A stretch of 15,997 nt of DNA from positions 1 to 15,997 of the forward strand of contig JBKPCD010000263.1 of NCBI GenBank assembly GCA_046727175.1, written 5' to 3'. How positions within the stretch are numbered: position 1 is the first letter of the stretch; each line of letters begins with the position of its first letter. A model generated the notes under the pieces. It searched no databases and was not told the origin of the DNA. It saw nothing but the letters and a program-made list of their open reading frames with translations. Below, one piece after another: positions 7,112 to 13,821 of the stretch. The DNA comes from JBKPCD01 sp046727175 (lineage in GTDB: Bacteria > Acidobacteriota > Vicinamibacteria > Vicinamibacterales > 2-12-FULL-66-21). A program made the translations under genes and the position numbers.

Positions 7112-7897
7112 TTGGTTGCCGTCCTACGTTCGGTCGCGACTTACACCGTCGTAACGCTGTTCGTCGCAGTTCTCGGTCCACCGTCTCTGGTCATCGCACT
7201 GCTTGCGGGCCATCCGCGGCTGCTCTACCGGGTCGCGCACGTCGGGATCCGGACTGGGTTGTTCCTCAGCGGCATCAAACGGCGCGTCGAGGGTGCCGAG
7301 CACATCCAGCGGAACCGCGCGGCTGTCTATGCCGTCAATCACACGAGTAACGTCGAGCCGCCGATTCTTTACGATGCGCTGAGCGACCTGTTCCCTCGGC
7401 TGCGCATCCTCTACAAGGCGGAGTTGCGCAAACTTCCGGTGCTGGTGCGCGCATTCGATCTGGCGGGGTTCGTGCCGCTCGAGCGCGAGAACCCCGAGCA
7501 GAGCCTGCCCGCCATCGACCGCGCTGCGGCTGCGCTGCGTGAAGGCAACTCGTTCCTGATTTTTCCCGAGGGAACGCGAAGTCGAACCGGAAATCTGTTG
7601 CCATTCAAGAAAGGGGGCTTCATCATGGCAATAAAGGCGCAGGCCCCGGTCGTGCCGGTCGCGATCATCGGCGCGCGCAATGCACTGCGCAAGGGCAGCT
7701 TCGTCATCAATCCTGTTCGCGTGACCGTCCGCATCGGTGAGCCGGTCGAGACCTGGGGTATGACACTCGACGATCGAGACAAGCTCGTTGGCGACGCGAG
7801 GAGTCGCGTGGAGAACCTGCTCCACGCGCCTGTGGTTGCGGCGGGCCGCGAACGCGGTCCTGCCGCGCGAGCGGGGCGGGGCCCCCATCGCGCGTAA
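7112..7897 (+). CDS. plsC: 1-acyl-sn-glycerol-3-phosphate acyltransferase (PlsC/LPLAT family)
   Basis: From the TTG at 7112 the protein has 261 residues. It should transfer an acyl group to lysophosphatidic acid at the inner membrane. An N-terminal hydrophobic stretch (about 8-34) is the membrane anchor. The catalytic block reads NHTSNVEPPIL, so the usual HX4D is HX4E here (H77, E82). GFVPLERENP is motif II, FLIFPEGTRSRTG motif III with the phosphate-binding E-G-T-R, and VPVAIIGA motif IV. The start is uncertain: the open frame extends back into carD, but that part encodes the terminator. TTG codons at 7100 and 7112 are the only sensible starts and neither has a Shine-Dalgarno sequence. The last 20 or so residues (rich in G, R, A, P) are encoded by GC-rich inverted-repeat DNA and probably add no function. 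Confidence 0.88.
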   Translation: MVAVLRSVATYTVVTLFVAVLGPPSLVIALLAGHPRLLYRVAHVGIRTGLFLSGIKRRVEGAEHIQRNRAAVYAVNHTSNVEPPILYDALSDLFPRLRILYKAELRKLPVLVRAFDLAGFVPLERENPEQSLPAIDRAAAALREGNSFLIFPEGTRSRTGNLLPFKKGGFIMAIKAQAPVVPVAIIGARNALRKGSFVINPVRVTVRIGEPVETWGMTLDDRDKLVGDARSRVENLLHAPVVAAGRERGPAARAGRGPHRA

Positions 7898-7911
7898 TCG
7901 GCTCGATGGGG
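7883..7911 (+). repeat. GC-rich hairpin straddling the plsC stop codon
   Basis: CCCCATCG at 7883-7890 pairs perfectly with CGATGGGG at 7904-7911 around a 13-nt loop that contains the plsC stop (7895-7897). A further GGGGCCCC palindrome follows at 7922-7929. There is no T-tract, so it is not a standard terminator. It lies between plsC and the DUF4126 gene on the same strand and could stabilise an upstream 3' end. Confidence 0.55.
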
Positions 7912-7943
7912 TGGAGGCGGTGGGGCCCCGCGAGCACTAAAAC

Positions 7944-8549
7944 ATGTTCGACATCTTGACCGCGCTCGGACGCACGCTCGGATTCTCGTTCGCGGCGGGA
8001 ATCAACCTGTACGCGACAGTGGCCATCCTGGGTCTCGCGCAGCGATATGGGTGGGTCGATCTGCCGCAGCAGTTCAAGGTTTTTGACAGCGACGTCGTCA
8101 TTGGCGTTGCGATTGTCATGTACGCGATCGAGTTTGTGGCCGACAAGGTGCCCTGGTTCGATTCGCTGTGGGATGCTGTTCACACGTTCATCCGGCCGGT
8201 TGGCGGTGCGCTCATCGCAGTCGCGTCGCTCGGCGACAGCAGTCCGACGATGGAGGGGCTCGCGGCGCTCCTTGGTGGCACACTGGCCGCCGGCACGCAC
8301 TTCACCAAAGCGGGCACACGTGCTGTGGCGAACACGAGCCCCGAGCCGTTTTCCAACTGGATCCTCAGCGTCTCCGAGGACCTGTTCGTCGTCGGGCTCT
8401 CGGCGCTCGCGCTGAAGTATCCGATCGCCGCCGCGCTGGTCGTCCTGATTGGAGTCGTGTTGATTGTGGTGTTCGCTGGCTGGATAATTCGGTCTGTCCG
8501 GCGGCGGTGGCCGCGGCGCGCTCCGCTTCCTTCGCTGAATGGAAGCTAG
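7944..8549 (+). CDS. DUF4126 family integral membrane protein
   Basis: This 201-residue membrane protein is of unknown function. Family signatures are visible: GINLYAT (19-25), EFVADKVPWFDSLWDAVHTF (63-82) and TKAGTRAVANTSPEPFSNW (121-139), followed by SEDL. Hydrophobic segments lie at about 12-32, 50-66, 86-96, 104-118 and 148-182, and the tail is strongly basic (RSVRRRWPRR, 183-192). The family's role is not established; no catalytic residues can be named. The start is ATG at 7944, 46 nt after plsC, without a clear Shine-Dalgarno sequence. The last codons and the TAG stop lie inside a repeated nonamer, so the C-terminus NGS is repeat-encoded. It may be co-transcribed with plsC. Confidence 0.85.
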   Translation: MFDILTALGRTLGFSFAAGINLYATVAILGLAQRYGWVDLPQQFKVFDSDVVIGVAIVMYAIEFVADKVPWFDSLWDAVHTFIRPVGGALIAVASLGDSSPTMEGLAALLGGTLAAGTHFTKAGTRAVANTSPEPFSNWILSVSEDLFVVGLSALALKYPIAAALVVLIGVVLIVVFAGWIIRSVRRRWPRRAPLPSLNGS

Positions 8550-8607
8550 AATCCAGAAGCTAGAGTGAACCCGTTCACGATCGCTCTAGCTTCCAACTTC
8601 TAGCTTC
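8542..8607. repeat. Inverted repeat array C (GAAGCTAGA / TCTAGCTTC), overlapping a stop codon
   Basis: The nonamer GAAGCTAGA occurs at 8542-8550 and 8556-8564. Its reverse complement TCTAGCTTC occurs at 8585-8593 and 8599-8607. The step within each arm is exactly 14 nt. Over 27 nt the arms pair at about 21 positions, and a perfect inner palindrome (GTGAAC-CC-GTTCAC, 8565-8578) sits in the loop. The gap is convergent: the DUF4126 stop TAG (8547-8549) is part of the first nonamer, and the opposing gene ends at 8622. A transcript from either side would fold into a strong hairpin, without a T-tract. Confidence 0.92.
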
Positions 8608-8621
8608 TGACGCCAACTCGA

Positions 8622-9761
8622 TTACCCACCGGTAGTGAACGTCAGCGTCCAGGGCGGCAGCGGCTGCCCGTCGATTGCGCTGATACCCTCGAGCAAGTCG
8701 ACCTTCACCTTCTGGAATCGCTCGAGCGGCTTGCCGAACTTGATTTCGAGCGATCGATTGCCTTCGTGGTACGCCACGGTGACGGGCGGCACCGCCAGGG
8801 TGGCACCCGCGGGCGGCGACGGATAACTCACCCGGACGTGATCACGGAAGCTGCGCGGGTCCATGTCGCGCGAGAACTGGATGCGGACGGCTCCCGCCGG
8901 CGCTACGTCAGTTTCGTCAGGGAGCGGCGCGCTGAAAATCACCTGCGGCGGCGCTTCCGTGACGACAGGCGGAACGACGACGTCGACGGTCGTTTCGGAG
9001 GGTGGCGTGGCGAGTTGAAGGGACTCGCCGTCAATCCATACCTTCGCGCCATCGTAGCGGACCGTTCCCGAGACCTGCAGCCAACGGCCCGTATCGGCCT
9101 TCGCGCCCGGATCGAGCTCGAATCCTCTTCCTCGCGGCCGGATTGCGCTCACCCACAGCGCGGCGTCAGCCGACTGAATGACGAAGTCCCACTGCGTTCG
9201 ATTGAGCGGCGCCGGCAGATCGCCGTAGAGGTTCCGTCCGCGGAACCTGCCCACGACGGTTACTCCACGATCGGCGTAGTGCTCGGGCATCAAGGCAATG
9301 TTTCGCACGTTGGGGACCGTCGGGGGCGGCGCCTCGATCAAAGACGCGCCGACGAGCACGAACATCTCGTCGCGGCCGGGCCAGCGACCTCCGGTGACCA
9401 ACTGCACGAGCGAGTGGAAATCGTACGCGGTGAAGCGGCTGTCGTCTTCGCGCAGGCGTCCGAGGTCCCAGAACTCTCCGCGGATCTCGCCGTCGGCACG
9501 GGGGGGCCGGTCTTTCCAGAACACGAAGACCGAGCCGGCTTTTCGCGGGTCCCCTTCACCACTGGCGCCCGCCGGCGTCAGTCGAGCCACCTCGTCCGTC
9601 TGGACGACCGCGGCGCGAACAACGATCTGCTTGCCGTGATAGAACACGGCGTACGTCTTGAGCGCGTTGAGCGTGGTGGCGATGCGCGTCGGCGCCTGCG
9701 CGCCGCCCACGGTTGAAAGAACGGCGGCGACGGCGGTCGCCAGACCAAACGCGTTACGCAA
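8622..9761 (-). CDS. Exported protein with a C-terminal bacterial Ig-like (Big_5-type) domain, function unknown
   Basis: I do not recognise the full family. From the TTG at 9761 the protein has 379 residues. Residues 1-23 form a signal peptide (RNAFGLATAVAAVLSTVGGAQA). Two beta-rich OB-like segments follow (about 30-145 and 150-250), each with a 'vrG/VSGxV' strand pattern, for example WLQVSGTVRYDGAKVWIDG (227-245). The last 110 residues (about 270-379) read PLPDETDVAPAGAVRIQFSR and onward to LTFTTGG, the pattern of a Big_5 Ig-like domain. The TTG start overlaps the OPT stop by 8 nt and has AGAGGA 3-4 nt upstream on the minus strand. The open frame extends back to 9950, but that part lies in the OPT gene. 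Coupling to OPT suggests a periplasmic or surface partner of that transporter, which is inference. Confidence 0.75.
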   Translation of the reverse strand: MRNAFGLATAVAAVLSTVGGAQAPTRIATTLNALKTYAVFYHGKQIVVRAAVVQTDEVARLTPAGASGEGDPRKAGSVFVFWKDRPPRADGEIRGEFWDLGRLREDDSRFTAYDFHSLVQLVTGGRWPGRDEMFVLVGASLIEAPPPTVPNVRNIALMPEHYADRGVTVVGRFRGRNLYGDLPAPLNRTQWDFVIQSADAALWVSAIRPRGRGFELDPGAKADTGRWLQVSGTVRYDGAKVWIDGESLQLATPPSETTVDVVVPPVVTEAPPQVIFSAPLPDETDVAPAGAVRIQFSRDMDPRSFRDHVRVSYPSPPAGATLAVPPVTVAYHEGNRSLEIKFGKPLERFQKVKVDLLEGISAIDGQPLPPWTLTFTTGG

Positions 9762-11721
9762 GCTTCCTCTGCGCAACGCGAGCGAGGACGGCGGCCAATG
9801 CGGCGAACACGAGTGCGCCGAGCACGATGCCAGTTGTGCCCTGGTGAAGGACCGGAATGAGGCCGACAGTCGCCGTGTCATCGGCTGCGCCGATGATTTG
9901 ATACCCGAACAAAGCGGCATAGAGGATTCCAGCCAGCGACCCGCCAGCAATCAGTCCCGAGCTGAAGAGCGTGCCCGAGCTGATTTCCGATTCTTGCACG
10001 ATTCCGGTGCGCCGTTCGACGTACCACCGCACGACACCGCCCACGAAAATCGGCGCAGTCGTCGCAATCGGCAGGTAGGAACCAACCGCGAATGACAGCG
10101 ATCGTATGCCACAGAGCTCGAGCGTGGCCGAGATGAACACGCCAACGAGCACGAGCCCCCAGGGGAGATTCTGGCTCAGCAGGCCTTTGATGATCGTCGA
10201 CATCAGCGTGGCCTGCGGCGCCGCGAGCGCCTCCGAGCCGATCTTCATCACGTCGTGCAGGTACAGGGTCGTCATCCCGATGACGAATGCGGACGCGAGG
10301 ACGCCGATGACGAGGCCAATCTGCTGGTAGATCGGGGTTGCGCCGACGAGGAACCCGGTCTTCAAGTCCTGTGATGTTGCGCCTGCGATTGCTGCCGCGA
10401 TGCAGACCACCGCGCCCACCGCGAGCGCGATAGGCGCGTAGTAGTCGCCGACCCATCCCACGGCGACGAAGATCGTGCACGTCAGAATCAGCGTGGCGAT
10501 CGTCATGCCGGAGATCGGGTTCGACGAGTTGCCGATCAAGCCCGTGATGCGCGACGAGACCGTGACGAAGAAGAACCCGAAGATGACGATGAGGGCGGCG
10601 GCGAGAAAATTCCATTGCAGCGGCATGCCGGGCGCGACGGCGAGGAACAGCGCGAGAAGAAGTGATCCGACGAGAACCACCATGAGCGGCATGTCGCGAT
10701 CCGTGCGCGCCTTCGTAGCGGTCGCACCACCGGCGCCGAACTCGCGCACGCTCTCGCGGAACGATGCGATGATCGTCGGGATCGTGCGCGCGAGCGTGAT
10801 CAGCCCCGCAGCCAGCACGGCGCCCGCGCCCGTGTACCTGATGTAAGCGCTCCAGAGTTGTCGCGCGCTCATCTGATCGATGCGAAGTCCACTCGCCGGA
10901 ACCGGCGGGAACGGCACCGTCATGTAGTTCCCCAGAATGCTGAGGAGCGGGACCAGCACGAGCCACGACAGCACGCCGCCAGCAAACATCACTCCTGCGA
11001 TGCGAGGTCCGATGACGTAGCCGACGCCCATGTATTCCGGCGAGATATCGACGTTCAGCGTCGCGTTGGGCAGGAATCCGGTTCGGGCAACGCTGTAGCC
11101 AACCGCCGTCGGGAAGACTTGGAAAATCCAGGACAGCGATTTCCACAGCGCGCCGATGCCAAGGCCCTGGAAAACCATCTTCGCCAGGGCGCCGCCTCGT
11201 TCGCCGGCGACGAGCACGTCAGCGCACGCGGTGCCTTCGGGGTACGGCAGCACCCCATGCTCCTTGACAATCAACGCGCGCCGCAGCGGGACCATCATCA
11301 GAACACCGAGAATGCCCCCCGCGATCGCGAGCATCGTGATCTGGAAGTAGTTGAAGTAGCCGGGTCCTCGCGGCGCGAGGAAGATCAGCGCCGGAATCGT
11401 GAACACGACCCCGGAGGCGAGCGACTCGCCGGCGGACCCAATCGTCTGCACGATGTTGTTCTCGAGGATCGTCGATCCACCGAGCCGCTTGAGCACCGAG
11501 ATCGCGAGGACGGCTATTGGAATGGAGGCGCTGACCGTCAGCCCCGCACGCAAGCCGAGATATACGGTCGAAGCCCCGAACAGCAGGCCGAACAACGCGC
11601 CGAGCACGATGGCTTTCGCGGTGAATTCGGCGGGCGATTGGGTCGCCGGCACGTACGGCTGAAACGCGGGTCGCACGTCCACCGGCCGATCGAGCGTTGG
11701 GGCTTTCGAGATCTGTGCCAT
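9754..11721 (-). CDS. OPT family oligopeptide transporter
   Basis: This 655-residue integral membrane protein has 14 or more hydrophobic segments, the usual size of prokaryotic OPT proteins. The family takes up oligopeptides or metal-chelate substrates with protons. NNIVQTIGSAGESLASG (88-104) and LPYPEGTACADVLVAGE (158-174) are characteristic OPT/YSL signatures. The N-terminal 30 residues are cytoplasmic and hydrophilic. The substrate cannot be read from the sequence. The start is ATG at 11721. A TAGAAT hexamer lies 9 nt before it and there is no Shine-Dalgarno sequence. The stop overlaps the TTG start of the exported Big_5-type protein by 8 nt, so the two form a coupled pair. It is divergent from the rex fragment across repeat array D. 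Confidence 0.93.
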   Translation of the reverse strand: MAQISKAPTLDRPVDVRPAFQPYVPATQSPAEFTAKAIVLGALFGLLFGASTVYLGLRAGLTVSASIPIAVLAISVLKRLGGSTILENNIVQTIGSAGESLASGVVFTIPALIFLAPRGPGYFNYFQITMLAIAGGILGVLMMVPLRRALIVKEHGVLPYPEGTACADVLVAGERGGALAKMVFQGLGIGALWKSLSWIFQVFPTAVGYSVARTGFLPNATLNVDISPEYMGVGYVIGPRIAGVMFAGGVLSWLVLVPLLSILGNYMTVPFPPVPASGLRIDQMSARQLWSAYIRYTGAGAVLAAGLITLARTIPTIIASFRESVREFGAGGATATKARTDRDMPLMVVLVGSLLLALFLAVAPGMPLQWNFLAAALIVIFGFFFVTVSSRITGLIGNSSNPISGMTIATLILTCTIFVAVGWVGDYYAPIALAVGAVVCIAAAIAGATSQDLKTGFLVGATPIYQQIGLVIGVLASAFVIGMTTLYLHDVMKIGSEALAAPQATLMSTIIKGLLSQNLPWGLVLVGVFISATLELCGIRSLSFAVGSYLPIATTAPIFVGGVVRWYVERRTGIVQESEISSGTLFSSGLIAGGSLAGILYAALFGYQIIGAADDTATVGLIPVLHQGTTGIVLGALVFAALAAVLARVAQRKLA

Positions 11722-11730
11722 AAGGCGGGG

Positions 11731-11736
11731 ATTCTA
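11731..11736 (-). promoter_or_regulatory. -10-like hexamer TAGAAT before the OPT gene
   Basis: On the minus strand TAGAAT (5/6 match to TATAAT) is followed by 9 nt and the ATG at 11721. This would give a transcript starting at or within 3 nt of the start codon. No convincing -35 is seen. Confidence 0.4.
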
Positions 11737-11762
11737 GCAGGTGGCGGGTCAGCGAAGTACCC

Positions 11763-11961
11763 GGCTTGGGGCTCAGGGCTTTTGGCTTAGGCCAGTCCTG
11801 CCGAAGTCAGGTGGGAATGAAGACGGAATCGCAACTGCGGTCGGGTGAATTTCGGTCGCTTGAGTTTTTCGTTGCTCGAGAATCAAAGCCCGAAAGTCCA
11901 AGGCCCAAAGCCGAGAGCCCAAAGCCCATAGCCAGCAGCCGAGCGCCCAGAGCCCTGAGCC
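11763..11961. repeat. Inverted heptad array D (GGCTT / AAGCC) between the OPT gene and the rex fragment
   Basis: The left arm has GGCT at 11763, 11770, 11777 and 11784, an exact 7-nt step, with GGCC at 11790. The right arm has AGCC at 11887, 11909, 11916, 11923, 11930, 11937, 11951 and 11958. One-base variants in the same 7-nt phase lie at 11902 (GGCC) and 11944 (CGCC). About 90 nt of non-repetitive sequence lies between the arms. The right arm ends about 17 nt before the first codon of the rex fragment. No other gene or clear promoter is seen in this 256-nt gap apart from the OPT -10 and a weak TAAGAT at 11969-11974. Confidence 0.88.
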
Positions 11962-11977
11962 GATCGTCTAAGATCGT

Positions 11978-12334
11978 GTGCTTGTGAAGAAGCGAAACAA
12001 GGACCGAGGCATCACGATCGCGGTGATTGCGGTCCCTGCAGAAGTGGCCCAGGCGGTGGTGAATACGGCCGTCGCCGCGGGTTTGAAGGCGATTCTGAAT
12101 TTTTCGCCCGGGACGCTGAAAGTTCCGCCGGACGTGAAGTTGAAGAGCGTGGATTTGACCGTTTCGCTCGAGAGCCTCTCGTTCTTTCTCGCGCAGGGAG
12201 AAGGACCTGCGGTCCGCGCAGCGATGCGAGCCGAGCCACCGCGTGAGGGAGATGCCCCACGCCTTTTTAAGAAGAAGACACGACGTGATCAAAAAACCAC
12301 GACCGTCGGCGAGATCACTTCTTTCCCACATTGA
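11978..12334 (+). CDS. rex: C-terminal fragment of redox-sensing repressor Rex, probable gene remnant
   Basis: This 118-residue frame encodes only the end of Rex. GITIAVIAVPAEVAQAVVNT (11-30), LKAILNFSPGTLKVP (36-50) and VKLKSVDLTVSLESLSFFL (53-71) match the second half of the Rex Rossmann domain and its dimerising helix. The winged-helix DNA-binding domain and the first NAD-binding GxGxxG, about 130 residues, are absent. Upstream the frame closes at TAA (11969-11971) and the DNA is repeat array D. After the Rex homology ends near residue 72, the frame continues for about 46 basic residues that overlap the start of moaC. GTG at 11978 or 11984 could start it. It cannot bind operators as Rex does. 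It is either a decayed gene or a stand-alone NAD/dimerisation domain. Confidence 0.72.
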   Translation: MLVKKRNKDRGITIAVIAVPAEVAQAVVNTAVAAGLKAILNFSPGTLKVPPDVKLKSVDLTVSLESLSFFLAQGEGPAVRAAMRAEPPREGDAPRLFKKKTRRDQKTTTVGEITSFPH

Positions 12335-12779
12335 CCCGCACGGCCGGATCCGGATGGTGGACGTCGGCGACAAGCCCGTGACCGCGCGCGAAGCGGTCGC
12401 GCGCGGACGCCTCCAAATGTCCAAGGATGCCGTCGTCCAGGTTCGAACCGGCGCCGTGAAGAAGGGCGATCCTTTGCAGGCAGCGCGACTGGCGGGGATC
12501 ATGGCGGCAAAGCGGACGGCCGATCTGATCCCGTTGTGCCATCCGTTGCCGCTCTCGCATGTCGACGTCGCGCTGACGCCACTCGCCGATGGTTACGAGA
12601 TCGAGGCGCGCGTGCGCACGACGGCGCAGACTGGCGTCGAGATGGAAGCGCTGACCGCCGTTGCCGTCGCGGCGCTGACGATTTACGACATGGTGAAAGC
12701 CGTCGACAAGGCCATGACGATTGGAGAGATCAGGTTGATCGAGAAGCGAGGCGGACGCAGCGGCGAGTACAAGGCGTGA
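12285..12779 (+). CDS. moaC: Cyclic pyranopterin monophosphate synthase MoaC
   Basis: The protein has 164 residues from the GTG at 12285. With MoaA it converts GTP-derived 3',8-cyclo-GTP to cyclic pyranopterin monophosphate in molybdenum cofactor synthesis. HIDPHGRIRMVDVGDKPVT (15-33) is the family opening. KKGDPLQAARLAGIMAAKRT (59-78) and LIPLCHPLPLSHVDV (81-95) hold K60 and H86. TGVEMEALTAVAVAALTIYD (116-135) and MVKAVDK hold D135 and K138. These correspond to the catalytic residues of E. coli MoaC. The open frame extends to a GTG at 12243, but the extra 14 residues are not family-like. The start overlaps the rex fragment in another frame. The stop overlaps the next gene in GTGA. No other molybdopterin gene is in the window. 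Confidence 0.93.
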   Translation: MIKKPRPSARSLLSHIDPHGRIRMVDVGDKPVTAREAVARGRLQMSKDAVVQVRTGAVKKGDPLQAARLAGIMAAKRTADLIPLCHPLPLSHVDVALTPLADGYEIEARVRTTAQTGVEMEALTAVAVAALTIYDMVKAVDKAMTIGEIRLIEKRGGRSGEYKA

Positions 12780-13759
12780 ACATCCTCGTCTCCATACACA
12801 GCCCGTTCGTGGTGTGGAACATCCCGGCGGGCCACGTCGACGGACTGCGTCGACAGTTTCCGCAACACACCTTTCGACACGCGACGAACGACGATCAGGC
12901 GTTAACGTTGATCCACGATGCCGAGGTCGCATTCTCGGCGCAGGTCACCTGCGAGCAGCTCGAGGTGGCGCGCTTGCTTCGTTGGATCCATAGCCCCGCG
13001 GCGGGCATCGGCTCGATGCTGTTTCCCGAGATGGTGGAACGCCCGATCGTCATGACCAACTCGCGCGGCGTTTCGGCTCAGACGATTGCGGAGCACGTGC
13101 TCGCCGTGACGCTGGCGCTCTTCCGCAGACTTCCGCTGGCATTCCGGCGGCAACGCGAACACGAGTGGGCGCAAGACGAGATCAGCGCGGCTCCCGGCAA
13201 TCGCGCCCTCGCCGGATCGCGGATTCTCATTGTGGGTCTCGGTGCGATCGGGTCAGCGGTTGCCAAAGTGATGTCTGTGCTTGGCGCACAGGTGACCGCG
13301 ATACGTCGGACCTCCGCGTCAGAACGCAGCCCATTCGTCGGTGAGATCGCGACCCCGGTACGCTTGCGCGCGCTCCTGCCTTCGGCCGACGTCGTCGTCG
13401 TCTGCGCGCCGCAGACGCGTGAGACGCGCGGCCTCATAGGGCCCGACGAACTGCAAGCCATGTCGCCGCACTGCATCATCGTGAACGTCAGCCGCGGACC
13501 GCTGATCGATGAGGATGCCTTGGTGGCCACGCTCCGTGCCGGCCGTATCGGCGGCGCGGCACTCGACGTGTTTGCCCACGAGCCGCTGCCCCCGGATAGC
13601 CCGCTGTGGGACATGCCAAACGTGCTCGTCACCCCGCACACGTCCGGCTTTCGCGCAGACCATTGGGACGCCGCGACAACTCTCTTCGTGGACAACTTAC
13701 GCAGATTTGAGGAAGGGAGGCCGTTGTTGAACGTCGTGGACAAGCTCGCTGGATACTGA
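12776..13759 (+). CDS. D-isomer-specific 2-hydroxyacid dehydrogenase, NAD(P)-dependent
   Basis: This 327-residue cytoplasmic oxidoreductase interconverts a D-2-hydroxyacid and a 2-oxoacid with NAD(P)H. The Rossmann motif GLGAIG is at 154-159. The catalytic triad of the family is complete: R240 in IIVNVSRGPLI, E269 in DVFAHEPLP and H288 in VTPHTSG. The N-terminal substrate domain (1-100, and the C-terminal end) shows TNSRGVSAQTIAEHVLA (94-110). The sequence fits the glyoxylate/hydroxypyruvate reductase and phosphoglycerate dehydrogenase superfamily, but the substrate is not clear. The GTG start at 12776 overlaps the moaC stop by 4 nt (GTGA), implying translational coupling. An open frame continues upstream inside moaC and is rejected. 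Confidence 0.93.
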   Translation: MNILVSIHSPFVVWNIPAGHVDGLRRQFPQHTFRHATNDDQALTLIHDAEVAFSAQVTCEQLEVARLLRWIHSPAAGIGSMLFPEMVERPIVMTNSRGVSAQTIAEHVLAVTLALFRRLPLAFRRQREHEWAQDEISAAPGNRALAGSRILIVGLGAIGSAVAKVMSVLGAQVTAIRRTSASERSPFVGEIATPVRLRALLPSADVVVVCAPQTRETRGLIGPDELQAMSPHCIIVNVSRGPLIDEDALVATLRAGRIGGAALDVFAHEPLPPDSPLWDMPNVLVTPHTSGFRADHWDAATTLFVDNLRRFEEGRPLLNVVDKLAGY

Positions 13760-13808
13760 GCAGCGGAGCGAAGACGACCCGAGACCGGCTATCCGGCTCC
13801 CTTCACTC

Positions 13809-13814
13809 TATAAT
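13809..13814 (+). promoter_or_regulatory. -10 hexamer TATAAT for the acyl-CoA synthetase, probably leaderless
   Basis: A perfect TATAAT lies 7 nt before the GTG at 13822 in a 62-nt gap. The spacing places the transcript start at the start codon. No Shine-Dalgarno sequence is present, and no matching -35 is seen 16-18 nt upstream. Confidence 0.5.
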
Positions 13815-13821
13815 TCTGCCC

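Noticed and set aside
8565..8578. GTGAA-CCCG-TTCAC, matching the core of a Rex operator (two inverted half-sites with 4-nt spacing).
   Set aside because: It lies in the loop of array C between two convergent 3' ends, the outer bases of the operator (TTG/CAA) are missing, and the window's own Rex lacks a DNA-binding domain.
10858..11790. A 310-codon plus-strand frame antisense to the OPT gene, and a 422-codon minus-strand frame (9878-11146) inside it.
   Set aside because: Both are shadows of the OPT gene: arginine-, aspartate- and histidine-rich translations without domains.
12536..12775. An 80-codon N-terminal extension of the dehydrogenase frame.
   Set aside because: It runs inside moaC in another frame, is arginine-rich and unlike the family; GTG at 12776 with the GTGA overlap fits better.
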